64,000 nt of DNA from contig CANNIZ010000007.1 of the NCBI GenBank assembly GCA_947505245.1, forward strand, positions 83,672-147,671, read 5' to 3'. Made by a program: the position numbers and the translations under genes. Below, piece by piece: positions 1-7,398 of the stretch. Position 1 is the first letter of the stretch, and every line of letters starts with the position of its first letter. This stretch comes from Pseudomonadota bacterium (GTDB taxonomy: Bacteria > Myxococcota_A > UBA796 > GCA-2862545). The notes beneath the pieces were generated by a model, which was given only the letters and a program-made list of their open reading frames with translations, was not told where the DNA came from and did not search any database.

Positions 1-798
1 GTGCCGCCGCTGCTCAAGCAGACGGCCCCCGCCACCAACGACGCGTTCAGCGGACAGATCGTCGTCGAAGGCGGCACCGCCGTGCGGCTTGACGTCCCCG
101 CACCGCCCACCTCCCCGCAGCCGTTCCCGTCCGCGCCCGACCCCACGCGACCCGTCCCCCCAGCGATCGACGTGATCGAGAGCCCGGACGTGCGCCGCGG
201 GCCCTCGAAGAGCGGCGCCATCGCGCGCCGGAAGGTCCGTCGCCCAAGCTTCCTGTGGACGCTGTTCCAGGTCACGGCCATCTTCGGCTGCGTCACCTCC
301 ATCGGCGTCCTCGTCATCGTCGCGATCGCAGGCATCGGTACCGTAGGCGCCGGCGCGGTCGCGTTCCTCGCCGTGCTCGGCCTCGCGAGCGGCTCGAACA
401 CACCCACGTACGACCCCGGGCCGTCCACCTACGGCACGTACGCGGTGCCCACGCCCGAGGTCGTCCCCGAGGTGAGCGGCGAAGAATACAAGGGCCCGTT
501 CGGGTTCACCGCCGCGGTGACCGAACCGTGGAAGAGCCTCGGCATGCCGATCGGCCGCAGCGCGTGCATCTTCTCGGACGCGAAGAGCATCACCATCTAC
601 CACCCGCTCGCCGGCAACAACGCCCAGGACATGGGCGGTACGTACGCCGCAAAGCTCGTGAATGGCGGTTGGACGCAGCAGTACGATTACACGTACGACA
701 CGATGCGCTCGATGACGTTCACGAAGGGATCTGAAAACTTAAGCCTTTCGTCCATGATCTACGAGGACAACATCCTCGTCACGATGGCAAAGTACTGA
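1..798 (+). CDS. Unknown membrane-anchored protein, 5' end outside window
   Basis: The frame is open to the window edge, so the GTG at base 1 is probably internal and the protein is longer than the 265 residues seen. The visible part has a Pro-rich soluble stretch (to about residue 70), a basic patch (RRKVRRP, about 76-82), a long hydrophobic region (about 86-128, room for two membrane helices), a Pro/Tyr linker and a C-terminal domain of about 100 residues. It ends with TGA at 796-798. I do not recognise the family. The Pro-rich/basic/TM/extracytoplasmic order resembles the membrane part of regulatory proteins, but that is only a layout resemblance. Confidence 0.6.
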   Translation: MPPLLKQTAPATNDAFSGQIVVEGGTAVRLDVPAPPTSPQPFPSAPDPTRPVPPAIDVIESPDVRRGPSKSGAIARRKVRRPSFLWTLFQVTAIFGCVTSIGVLVIVAIAGIGTVGAGAVAFLAVLGLASGSNTPTYDPGPSTYGTYAVPTPEVVPEVSGEEYKGPFGFTAAVTEPWKSLGMPIGRSACIFSDAKSITIYHPLAGNNAQDMGGTYAAKLVNGGWTQQYDYTYDTMRSMTFTKGSENLSLSSMIYEDNILVTMAKY

Positions 799-967
799 AG
801 CGCCGACTACGCATTAAGCGTGCCAGAAATGTTACGGCTTTTGTGGCCGCTTTTATCGATATCTGATTTCAGCTGGTCGCCAGCCGCATAAGGGATCAAA
901 TGACCGCGCACGAGTCGCGGCCAACCTCTGGCGGTATCGTCAGATCTCTCTTCGAGGCTGAAAATCG

Positions 968-2677
968 ATGTTTTCGCTAAGTGCTGCGGGCCTCACCGCG
1001 GTGGTCGTTTCGTGCGGGTTGCTTCTGGCGATTGTCGCGTTCTATTCGAGCGGATCGGTGGTCTACGTGCCGAACCGCCGGGCCGGCGTCGTCGAGCGGC
1101 TGTGGAGCCACCGCGGCTCGGTCAAGAACGGCTTCATCGCGCTCGCGGGCGAAGCCGGCTATCAACCTGACGTCCTGCGCGGTGGCTGGCACATGTTCGT
1201 GCCGTACTCGACCCGGGTCCACACAATTCCCCTCGTCACCGTCCCCCAGGGGCGCATGGGCTACGTGTTCGCCCGCGACGGCGCCCCGCTCGGCCCCGAC
1301 GAGGCCCTCGCGATCGACACCGGCGCGTCCCTCGAAGACGTGCGCGACTTCCTCGCAAAGGGCGGTCGCCGCGGCCCGCAGCGCCGCATTCTCCGTGAGG
1401 GTACCTACGCGATCAACCTCGCCGAATTCGTCGTGCTCACCGAAGACCGTAGCTATTTCCTATCGATGGAGCCCGGCGACGACGAGCGGTTCGCGAAGAT
1501 GGCCGAGCAGATCAAGGACCGCGGCGGCTTTCGCCCGGTCACCATCGACGGCGCAAAGGACGTGATCGGCGTCGTCACCATCCACGACGGCCCGCCGCTC
1601 GAGGGCGCTGAGATCATCGCGCCCACCGTCGCCAACCACGCCGACTTCCAGGACCCGGAGCGGTTCCTCGCCGCCGGCGGTCGCCGCGGACGCCAGCTCC
1701 AGGTGCTGACGGAAGGCACCTGGTACCTCAATCGCCTGTTCGCCACCGTCGAGATCGTGCCAAAGACCACGATCGAGGTCGGCTACGTCGGCGTCGTGGT
1801 GAGCTACACCGGTCGCCGCGGAGCTGACATTTCGGGCGACGCCTACAGCCACGGCGAGCTCGTCGCCACAGGCGAGCTCGGCGTTTGGAACACCGCACTG
1901 CTCCCCGGTAAATATGCGTTCAACGTGTACGCCGGAAAGGTCGTCGCTGTACCCACAACCAACTTCATCCTGAAGTGGATTCGCTCCGAATCGGGCTCGC
2001 ATGGATTCGACGAGAACCTCGCCGAGGTGCGCCTGATCACCAAGGACGCGTTCGAGCCGTCGCTCCCGCTTTCCGTGGTGGTGCACATCGACTACCGCAA
2101 GGCCCCGCTCGTCGTGCAGCGGTTCGGTGACATCCAGAAGCTCGTCGAGCAGACGCTCGACCCGATGGTGTCGGCGTACTTCAAGAACGTCGGTCAGACG
2201 CGCACGCTGATTCAATTGCTCCAGGACCGCGCGTCGATCCAGGACCAGGCGTCGCGCGAGATGCGCACCAAATTCGAGCGGTACAACCTTGACCTCGAGG
2301 AGGTGCTAATCGGCACGCCGTCAGCGAATGGGAACGGCGACATCGATCAGATCCTCGCTCAGCTGCGGTCGCGACAGATCGCCGATGAGCGCGTCGAGAC
2401 CTACAAGCGCGAGGAGATGGCCGCGTTCCATCACCGCTCGCTGCGGGAAGCCCAGGCGCGCGCGGATCAGCAGACCCGCATCACGGCGTCCGAGCTCGAG
2501 GTCACCGTGCAGACCAACGAAGGTCGCGCCCGGTACGAGCGCAGCGTGCAGGAGTCCAACGAGGTCCGCGTGCGCGCGGAAGCCGAAGCCGAAGCCGAGC
2601 GCATCACCCGCGTGGGTATCGCCACCGCGCTCGCCACCGAAGAGCAGGTCCGCGCCTACGGCGGCCCGCAGTACTAG
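968..2677 (+). CDS. Flotillin-like SPFH/band 7 membrane protein, truncated by TAG
   Basis: An N-terminal membrane helix (residues 7-27) is followed by an SPFH/band 7 core and a C-terminal Ala/Glu-rich coiled coil (about 480-560), the order seen in bacterial flotillins, which scaffold membrane microdomains. Two related stretches (about 115-150 and 225-250) each carry a GGRRG-R-Q-L/I motif. The frame stops at TAG (2675-2677) straight after YGGPQY. In flotillins this YGGPxY motif is normally followed by Gln and a further C-terminal segment. That segment is still encoded in the same frame downstream. The ATG at 968 has a GAGG about 9 bases upstream. The TAG may be a recent C-to-T change, a sequence error or a readthrough site. 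Confidence 0.85.
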   Translation: MFSLSAAGLTAVVVSCGLLLAIVAFYSSGSVVYVPNRRAGVVERLWSHRGSVKNGFIALAGEAGYQPDVLRGGWHMFVPYSTRVHTIPLVTVPQGRMGYVFARDGAPLGPDEALAIDTGASLEDVRDFLAKGGRRGPQRRILREGTYAINLAEFVVLTEDRSYFLSMEPGDDERFAKMAEQIKDRGGFRPVTIDGAKDVIGVVTIHDGPPLEGAEIIAPTVANHADFQDPERFLAAGGRRGRQLQVLTEGTWYLNRLFATVEIVPKTTIEVGYVGVVVSYTGRRGADISGDAYSHGELVATGELGVWNTALLPGKYAFNVYAGKVVAVPTTNFILKWIRSESGSHGFDENLAEVRLITKDAFEPSLPLSVVVHIDYRKAPLVVQRFGDIQKLVEQTLDPMVSAYFKNVGQTRTLIQLLQDRASIQDQASREMRTKFERYNLDLEEVLIGTPSANGNGDIDQILAQLRSRQIADERVETYKREEMAAFHHRSLREAQARADQQTRITASELEVTVQTNEGRARYERSVQESNEVRVRAEAEAEAERITRVGIATALATEEQVRAYGGPQY

Positions 2678-2920
2678 GTGATCGCCACGTCCATCAACCG
2701 CATCGCGGAGGCGATCGAGGAGTCGCACGTCGACGTGGTGCCGAAGGTCATGGTCGGCGGCGGCGCGAACGGGGGAGGCAGCCTGATGGACGGCCTGCTC
2801 GCGATGGTGATGAACGACAAGCTCGGCGCGCTCGCGTCGACGACGCAGGCTCCGGTGCGGCCCGAGGTGGAGCGAATCAAGCAGGCGCTGCGTGCGAAGA
2901 TCGCTGACGAAGCCAAGTAA
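2678..2920 (+). pseudogene. Flotillin C-terminal segment downstream of in-frame TAG
   Basis: This continues the same reading frame as the flotillin gene immediately after the TAG at 2675-2677. The 80 residues include VDVVPKVMVGGG and a Gly-rich linker, the usual flotillin tail that follows the YGGPxY(Q) motif, and end with a short helical stretch. A GTG is the first codon but there is no ribosome-binding site of its own, so this is read as the severed end of the upstream gene rather than a separate gene. Changing TAG to CAG would join the two parts into a protein of about 650 residues. Confidence 0.75.
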
Positions 2921-2930
2921 ACATCGCGGT

Positions 2931-3056
2931 ACTCCGTCGGAGTTGACGCAACTCGGACGGAGTTCGTTTCTCGCAGAGGAGCGGGAGAATGGGCAGAGCG
3001 CGCAGGGAAACCATCCCTCTGCGAACTCTGCCCATTCTCAGCGTCTCTGCGAGAAA
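2931..3056. repeat. Two large inverted repeats between convergent genes
   Basis: The first hairpin has arms at 2931-2945 and 2949-2963 (15 bp, one mismatch, 3-base loop). The second has arms at 2967-2998 and 3026-3056 (about 31 bp, few mismatches), with a smaller nested hairpin between them. They fill the gap between the flotillin (+) and livF (-) stop codons. No T-tract follows, so this is not a standard intrinsic terminator, but the position suits a bidirectional transcription stop or a dispersed palindromic element. Confidence 0.85.
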
Positions 3057-3090
3057 TTGAGCGCTCAAATCGCACAACCGCACCCGGACG

Positions 3091-3804
3091 TCAGCCGACC
3101 CCGAGGTATGCCTTCCGGACCTCGTCACTCGCCGCCAGCACCCGCGCTTCATCGTGAAGCACGATCTGACCGACCTCGATGACGTACCCCATGTGCGCCG
3201 CACCGAGCGCCATGTGGGCGTTCTGCTCGATGAGCAGGATGGTCGTCCCCTGCTTGTTGATGTCCCGGATGATCGCGAAGATCGTCTGCACGATCTGCGG
3301 CGCGAGCCCGAGCGAAGGCTCGTCGAGCAACAACAGCTTGGGCCGTGCCAGCAGCGCGCGCGCGATCGCGAGCATCTGCTGCTCTCCGCCCGACAAGGTC
3401 CCCGACAGCTGCCGCAGCCGCTCGCGCAGCCGCGGGAACAGGTCAAGCACGCGCTCCTTGTCGCTCAGCACCCCGGCGCGATCCGTGCGCGTGTACGCGC
3501 CGATCTCGAGGTTGTCGTCCACGGTCAGGTTCGCGAACACGCCGCGCCCTTCGGGGCTCTGCGCGATGCCCATGCGCACGATCTCGTGGGCCTTGACCCC
3601 TTCGAGGTGACGCCCCGCGAACTTGATCGACCCCGACGAGGGGCGCACCAGGCCTGAGATCGCGCGCAACGTCGTGGACTTTCCGGCGCCGTTCGAGCCG
3701 ATCAGCGTGACGATCTGGCCCTCTTCGACGTCCAGGCTGATGCCCTGCAACGCGTGGACCGCGCCATAGTGGACGTGAAGATCGCGGACCTCGAGCAGGG
3801 CCAT
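3091..3804 (-). CDS. livF: Branched-chain amino-acid ABC transporter ATPase LivF
   Basis: A 237-residue cytoplasmic ATPase that powers branched-chain amino-acid (or amide/urea-type) import with LivG. Walker A is GSNGAGKST (about 37-45), the signature is LSGGEQQ, Walker B is LLLLDEPSLGLAP, and the switch His lies after LIEQN. The C-terminal AYLGVG is typical of LivF. It is the last gene of livH-livM-livG-livF, and its ATG shares one base with the livG stop (TGATG), so it is translationally coupled. Length fits the family. Confidence 0.95.
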   Translation of the reverse strand: MALLEVRDLHVHYGAVHALQGISLDVEEGQIVTLIGSNGAGKSTTLRAISGLVRPSSGSIKFAGRHLEGVKAHEIVRMGIAQSPEGRGVFANLTVDDNLEIGAYTRTDRAGVLSDKERVLDLFPRLRERLRQLSGTLSGGEQQMLAIARALLARPKLLLLDEPSLGLAPQIVQTIFAIIRDINKQGTTILLIEQNAHMALGAAHMGYVIEVGQIVLHDEARVLAASDEVRKAYLGVG

Positions 3805-4595
3805 CAGTGCGCTCCAGGCGACGCGTCAGCCACCGGGCTGGCGCCGAGGTACGCCTCGATCACGGCGGGGTTCTTCTGGATCTCGATCGGCGTGCCGCTC
3901 GCGATCACCACGCCGTGATCGAGCACGGTGATGCGCTCGCAGATCTCCATCACCAGCCCCATGTCGTGCTCGATCAGCAGCACGGTGAGCCCGAACCGGT
4001 CGCGCACGTCGCGGATCAGGTTGCGCAGCGCGACCTTCTCCTGCGGGTTCATGCCCGCGGCGGGCTCGTCGAGCAGCAGCACCTTGGGATCGAGGGCCAA
4101 CGCCCGCGCCATCTCGAGGCGCCGCTGACCGCCGTACGGAAGGAACCGCGCGCTCTCGTCGGCGCGCTTGTCGAGCTCGAAGATCTGTAGCAGCTCCATC
4201 GACCGCGTGGTGATGGCGTTCTCTTCCGCACGGAAGCGCGGCGTCCGGAGCAGCGCGTCGAGCGTGGTCGTCCACCCCCGCGACCAGCAGGCGATCTTCA
4301 CGTTGTCCAACACCGTGAGGTCACCGAACAGGCGGATGTTCTGGAACGTCCGCGCCAAGCCCGCCTGTGCGATCTGGTGCGGCTTCAGCCCGTTCAACAC
4401 GCGATCGCCGAGCTTCACCGTGCCCGTATCGGGCGGGTACACGCCGGTGAGCAGGTTGAACAGCGTCGTCTTGCCCGCGCCGTTCGGCCCGATCAGGCCC
4501 TGCAGCGCGCCCTTCGGGAGGTCGAGCCGGAAGTCCTGCACGGCCTTGAGGCCGCCGAACGCGATTCCAACACCTTGAACGTCGAGGAGGCCCAT
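3804..4595 (-). CDS. livG: Branched-chain amino-acid ABC transporter ATPase LivG
   Basis: A 263-residue ATPase partner of LivF. It begins MGLLDVQGVGIAFGGLKAV, with Walker A GPNGAGKTT and the LivG-specific ARTFQNIRLF block. A QRRLEMARAL signature and LLLDEPAAGMNP Walker B follow, and it ends AYLGAS plus a short tail. The ATG at 4595 overlaps the livM stop (TAATG). A longer open frame runs upstream, but it crosses livM in another phase and is not the gene. The site between membrane subunits and LivF is the normal liv order. Confidence 0.95.
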   Translation of the reverse strand: MGLLDVQGVGIAFGGLKAVQDFRLDLPKGALQGLIGPNGAGKTTLFNLLTGVYPPDTGTVKLGDRVLNGLKPHQIAQAGLARTFQNIRLFGDLTVLDNVKIACWSRGWTTTLDALLRTPRFRAEENAITTRSMELLQIFELDKRADESARFLPYGGQRRLEMARALALDPKVLLLDEPAAGMNPQEKVALRNLIRDVRDRFGLTVLLIEHDMGLVMEICERITVLDHGVVIASGTPIEIQKNPAVIEAYLGASPVADASPGAH

Positions 4596-5683
4596 TACTT
4601 CGGCCCCCGCCCGCCGAGCAGGCGGCGCACGACCGGCAGCTCCCACACCTCGTGGATGCCGAACAGGCCCTGCGGACGCACCAGCATGACCAGGATCAGG
4701 ATCAGCGCGTACACGATCATGCGGTACTCGCTGAACTCGCGGAGCACCTCGGGCAGCACGGTGAGCACGGCGGCTGCGAGCACGGCGCCCGACAGCGAGC
4801 CCATGCCGCCGAGCACGACCATGATCACGACCTCGAACGACTTCTGAAACCCGAGCTCCTTGGGGTTCAACGTCGTCCCAAGTTCGTGTGCGAACAGCGC
4901 CCCGGCGATGCCCGCGAGCGCGGCCGACAACACGAACGCGCGCACCTTCACCGACGTGGTCGGGATGCCCATCGCCTCCGCCGCGATCTCGTCTTCGCGC
5001 ACCGAAAGAAACGCGCGGCCGTGGGTGCTCGCCTTCAGGCGGTACACGATGACCAGCGTGAGGCCCGCCCACAGCCACGCCCAGAACAGGTTCGTATACG
5101 TCGGCACGCCGCCGAAGCCGAGCGAGCCGCCGAGCTTGAGCGGCAGCGTGTACAGCGGCGCCTCCGCGATCACCTTCGGGTCCGGAATGGAGCCCGTCTG
5201 CATCAACAACACGCGCACGATCTCGCCGAAGCCCAACGTGACCAGTGCCAGGTAGTCGCCGCGCAGCCGCAACGACGGCAGGCCCACGAACAGCCCGAAC
5301 AGCCCCGCGACGAGCGCCCCCGCGACCGTCCCGACGACGAACAGGCCCCACCCCTGCGGATCGGCGTGCACGAGCGGCAGCCCACCCCAGATCTTCACCG
5401 TGCCGAAATACGTGATCGCTGCAGCGGTGTAGCCACCCACCGCCATGAACGCCGCGTGGCCGATCGAGAACTGCCCGGTGAACCCGTTCACGACGTTGAG
5501 CGACACCGCGAGGACGATGCTGATCGCGATGTCCACGAGGATCTTCGCGTAGTACGGGCCCACCGCAGGCCCGATCACGAAGTGCATCAACAGCACCAGC
5601 ACCGCCACCCCGGCGAACGGCCCGAGCGCGTCCACGGCGACGACTGCGGGGGAGGCGGGCTTTCCGTACGAAGCGAGGCTCAC
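4595..5683 (-). CDS. livM: Branched-chain amino-acid ABC permease LivM
   Basis: A 362-residue inner-membrane permease with about nine hydrophobic segments and the LivM hallmarks NGFTGQFSIGHAAFMAVGGY near the N-terminus and a VVLGGMGSLSGAVLAA loop before the last helices, where the ATPases dock. It ends with VRPQGLFG, typical of the family. The ATG at 5683 overlaps the livH stop by 4 bp (ATGA). With LivH it forms the transmembrane channel. Confidence 0.95.
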   Translation of the reverse strand: MSLASYGKPASPAVVAVDALGPFAGVAVLVLLMHFVIGPAVGPYYAKILVDIAISIVLAVSLNVVNGFTGQFSIGHAAFMAVGGYTAAAITYFGTVKIWGGLPLVHADPQGWGLFVVGTVAGALVAGLFGLFVGLPSLRLRGDYLALVTLGFGEIVRVLLMQTGSIPDPKVIAEAPLYTLPLKLGGSLGFGGVPTYTNLFWAWLWAGLTLVIVYRLKASTHGRAFLSVREDEIAAEAMGIPTTSVKVRAFVLSAALAGIAGALFAHELGTTLNPKELGFQKSFEVVIMVVLGGMGSLSGAVLAAAVLTVLPEVLREFSEYRMIVYALILILVMLVRPQGLFGIHEVWELPVVRRLLGGRGPK

Positions 5684-6657
5684 ACCTTCTCCACGACGGC
5701 CTTGCCGAGCAAGCCCTCAGGCTTGAACAACAACACCACGATCAACAGCGAAAACACGTAAAGATCGCGCAGGTTCGTGGACAGGTAGGCGGCGCCGAAT
5801 TGCTCGACGAGTCCGATCATCAGCCCGCCCGCCATGGCTCCGCGCACGTTGCCGACGCCGCCGACGACGGCCGCGACAAACGCCTTCAGGCCGAGCAGAA
5901 CCCACAGGCCGTCCGCCGACTGCCGCAACGACTGGAGCTTCTGGCCGTACAAGAAGCCTGCGGCCGCCGCGAGCGCCGAGCCGATCACGAACGTGATCGA
6001 CACCACCCGGTCGACGTCGATGCCCATCAACGAAGCCGTCTTCGCGTCGTAGCTGACCGCGCGCATGGCGCGCCCGAGCGACGTGCCGAATACGAGGTAC
6101 TGCAGCAGCGCCATGAGCGTGAACGCGACGCCGATCACGAGCACATCCACGGGGAGCACGTTCACCAGCGTGTTCGGATGCGCGCTGTCGAGCGCGAACG
6201 AAAGGAGCGGCTGGTCCGGCAGGAGCAGCGGCACGGACGTCGGGCGCGTGCCGAACGGGAACTTGATGCCGTACTCCGCGAGAAACTTGTTCGAGTTCAA
6301 CTGCCCGACGTTCTCGAGCAGCAGGGACACGCCGATGGCCGTGATCAACACGTTGATCCGCGGCGCACCACGCAGCGGGCGGTACGCGAGCCGCTCGATC
6401 GTGAAGCCCAGCGCGCCGCACATCGCCATCGAGCCGATGAGCGCGACAAGTGCTGCATACACAGGGTGATCGGCCGTGGTGTAGCCAAGGAACCCACAGA
6501 TCGCGAAGCTGAACCAGGCGCCCAGCATGAACACGTCGCTGTGGGCGAAGTTGATGAACTTCAGGATGCCGTAGACCATCGTGTAGCCGAGCGCGATCAA
6601 CGCGTAGAGGCTGCCGACGGCGACGCCGTCCATGGACGCTTGCAGGAGCTTGGTCAT
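5680..6657 (-). CDS. livH: Branched-chain amino-acid ABC permease LivH
   Basis: A 325-residue inner-membrane permease. It starts MTKLLQASMDGVAVGSLYAL and carries the LivH motifs ALGYTMVYGILKFINFAHSD and VVGGVGNVRGAMAGG, ending in LFKPEGLLGK. Eight or more hydrophobic segments are visible. It is the first gene of livHMGF; the 57 bp to the divergent TfoX-like gene must hold the promoter. The substrate-binding protein, usually next to livH, lies beyond that gene at 7.4-8.7 kb on the same strand. Confidence 0.95.
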   Translation of the reverse strand: MTKLLQASMDGVAVGSLYALIALGYTMVYGILKFINFAHSDVFMLGAWFSFAICGFLGYTTADHPVYAALVALIGSMAMCGALGFTIERLAYRPLRGAPRINVLITAIGVSLLLENVGQLNSNKFLAEYGIKFPFGTRPTSVPLLLPDQPLLSFALDSAHPNTLVNVLPVDVLVIGVAFTLMALLQYLVFGTSLGRAMRAVSYDAKTASLMGIDVDRVVSITFVIGSALAAAAGFLYGQKLQSLRQSADGLWVLLGLKAFVAAVVGGVGNVRGAMAGGLMIGLVEQFGAAYLSTNLRDLYVFSLLIVVLLFKPEGLLGKAVVEKV

Positions 6658-6714
6658 GCGGCCGCGGATCTACCATACAAGAGGCCCTCGCGGGTAGACT
6701 CGCGCGGGGGTTTC

Positions 6715-7071
6715 ATGGCCTACGACGAGGGGCTCGCCGAACGGATCAGCGACGTGGTCACGGGCCGACGCGGCGTCACCGCCAAGAAGATGTTCGGCGG
6801 TGTGGCCTGGCTCCTCGACGGAAAGATGTTCGTCGGCGTCGTGAAAGACGACCTGATGGTGCGGTGCGGACCCGACAACCAGGCCGCCGCGCTAAAGCAG
6901 CCCCACGTTCGGGTCATGGACTTCACCGGAAGTCCGATGAAAGGCTACGTCTACGTGGCGCCCGCGGGGCTCGAGAGCGACAAGGCGCTCCGCTCCTGGG
7001 TCGACCTCGCCGCAGCGCACGTCGCCACCCTCCCCGACAAGCCGCCCAAGAAGGTTCGCAAGAAGGCTTGA
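6715..7071 (+). CDS. TfoX/Sxy N-terminal domain protein
   Basis: A 118-residue protein with the TfoX N-terminal fold: MAYDEGLAERISDVVTG, then the family motif KKMFGGVAWLLDGKMFVG, a VRCGP block and a basic PPKKVRKKA end. Full TfoX/Sxy competence regulators also have a C-terminal helix-hairpin domain, which is absent here. Stand-alone N-domain proteins are common and of unknown role. The ATG at 6715 follows a GGGGG ribosome-binding site. It is the only plus-strand gene inside the liv locus and may be a later insertion. Confidence 0.85.
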   Translation: MAYDEGLAERISDVVTGRRGVTAKKMFGGVAWLLDGKMFVGVVKDDLMVRCGPDNQAAALKQPHVRVMDFTGSPMKGYVYVAPAGLESDKALRSWVDLAAAHVATLPDKPPKKVRKKA

Positions 7072-7166
7072 TTCCCGGCGCCTGCGGCGCCTCCCCACCC
7101 ACCCCCGCGGCGTCGCCGCGCCCCCGCCCGAGTGGCGGGGGCTGCACGACCGTCGGCACAAAGTCA

Positions 7167-7387
7167 TGCCCCTCCGAGTTTCGCGACGCCAGGAGCCAGC
7201 CCCTCTGAAGTTCGCGATTCCACGAGCCAGCCCCGCCGAATTTCGTTTTCCGTCCGGCCCGCGCCCGACCTCGCTCGATACCCGGCGTTCGTTCGTTCGA
7301 GCCCGAGCTCCACGCCGGTCGTACCCGTCGAATTGCGAAACTCGAGCCGGCTGGCTCCGCGGATGGCGAAATTCAGACCGGCTGGCT
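7167..7387. repeat. Palindromic repeat cluster, copy A
   Basis: Three left units (7167-7186, 7195-7217, 7226-7248), roughly GCCAGCCCCTCTGAAtTTCGC, face two right units in inverted orientation (7335-7356 and 7366-7387), e.g. GCGAAATTCAGACCGGCTGG. Between the arms is about 85 bp of unrelated sequence. The cluster fills the convergent gap between the TfoX-like gene and the liv binding protein. The rest of the gene-free stretch 7072-7398 holds short GC palindromes (around 7077-7140) and nothing coding. A second copy lies at 54422-54614, also between convergent genes. Confidence 0.85.
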
Positions 7388-7398
7388 CCCTCGGCCGA

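Noticed and set aside
2675..2677. TAG read as pyrrolysine
   Set aside because: No pyl genes or downstream stimulatory element seen, and Gln is the family residue here; a C-to-T change is simpler.
6715..7071. Natural competence regulator tfoX
   Set aside because: Only the N-terminal domain is present and no competence genes are near.
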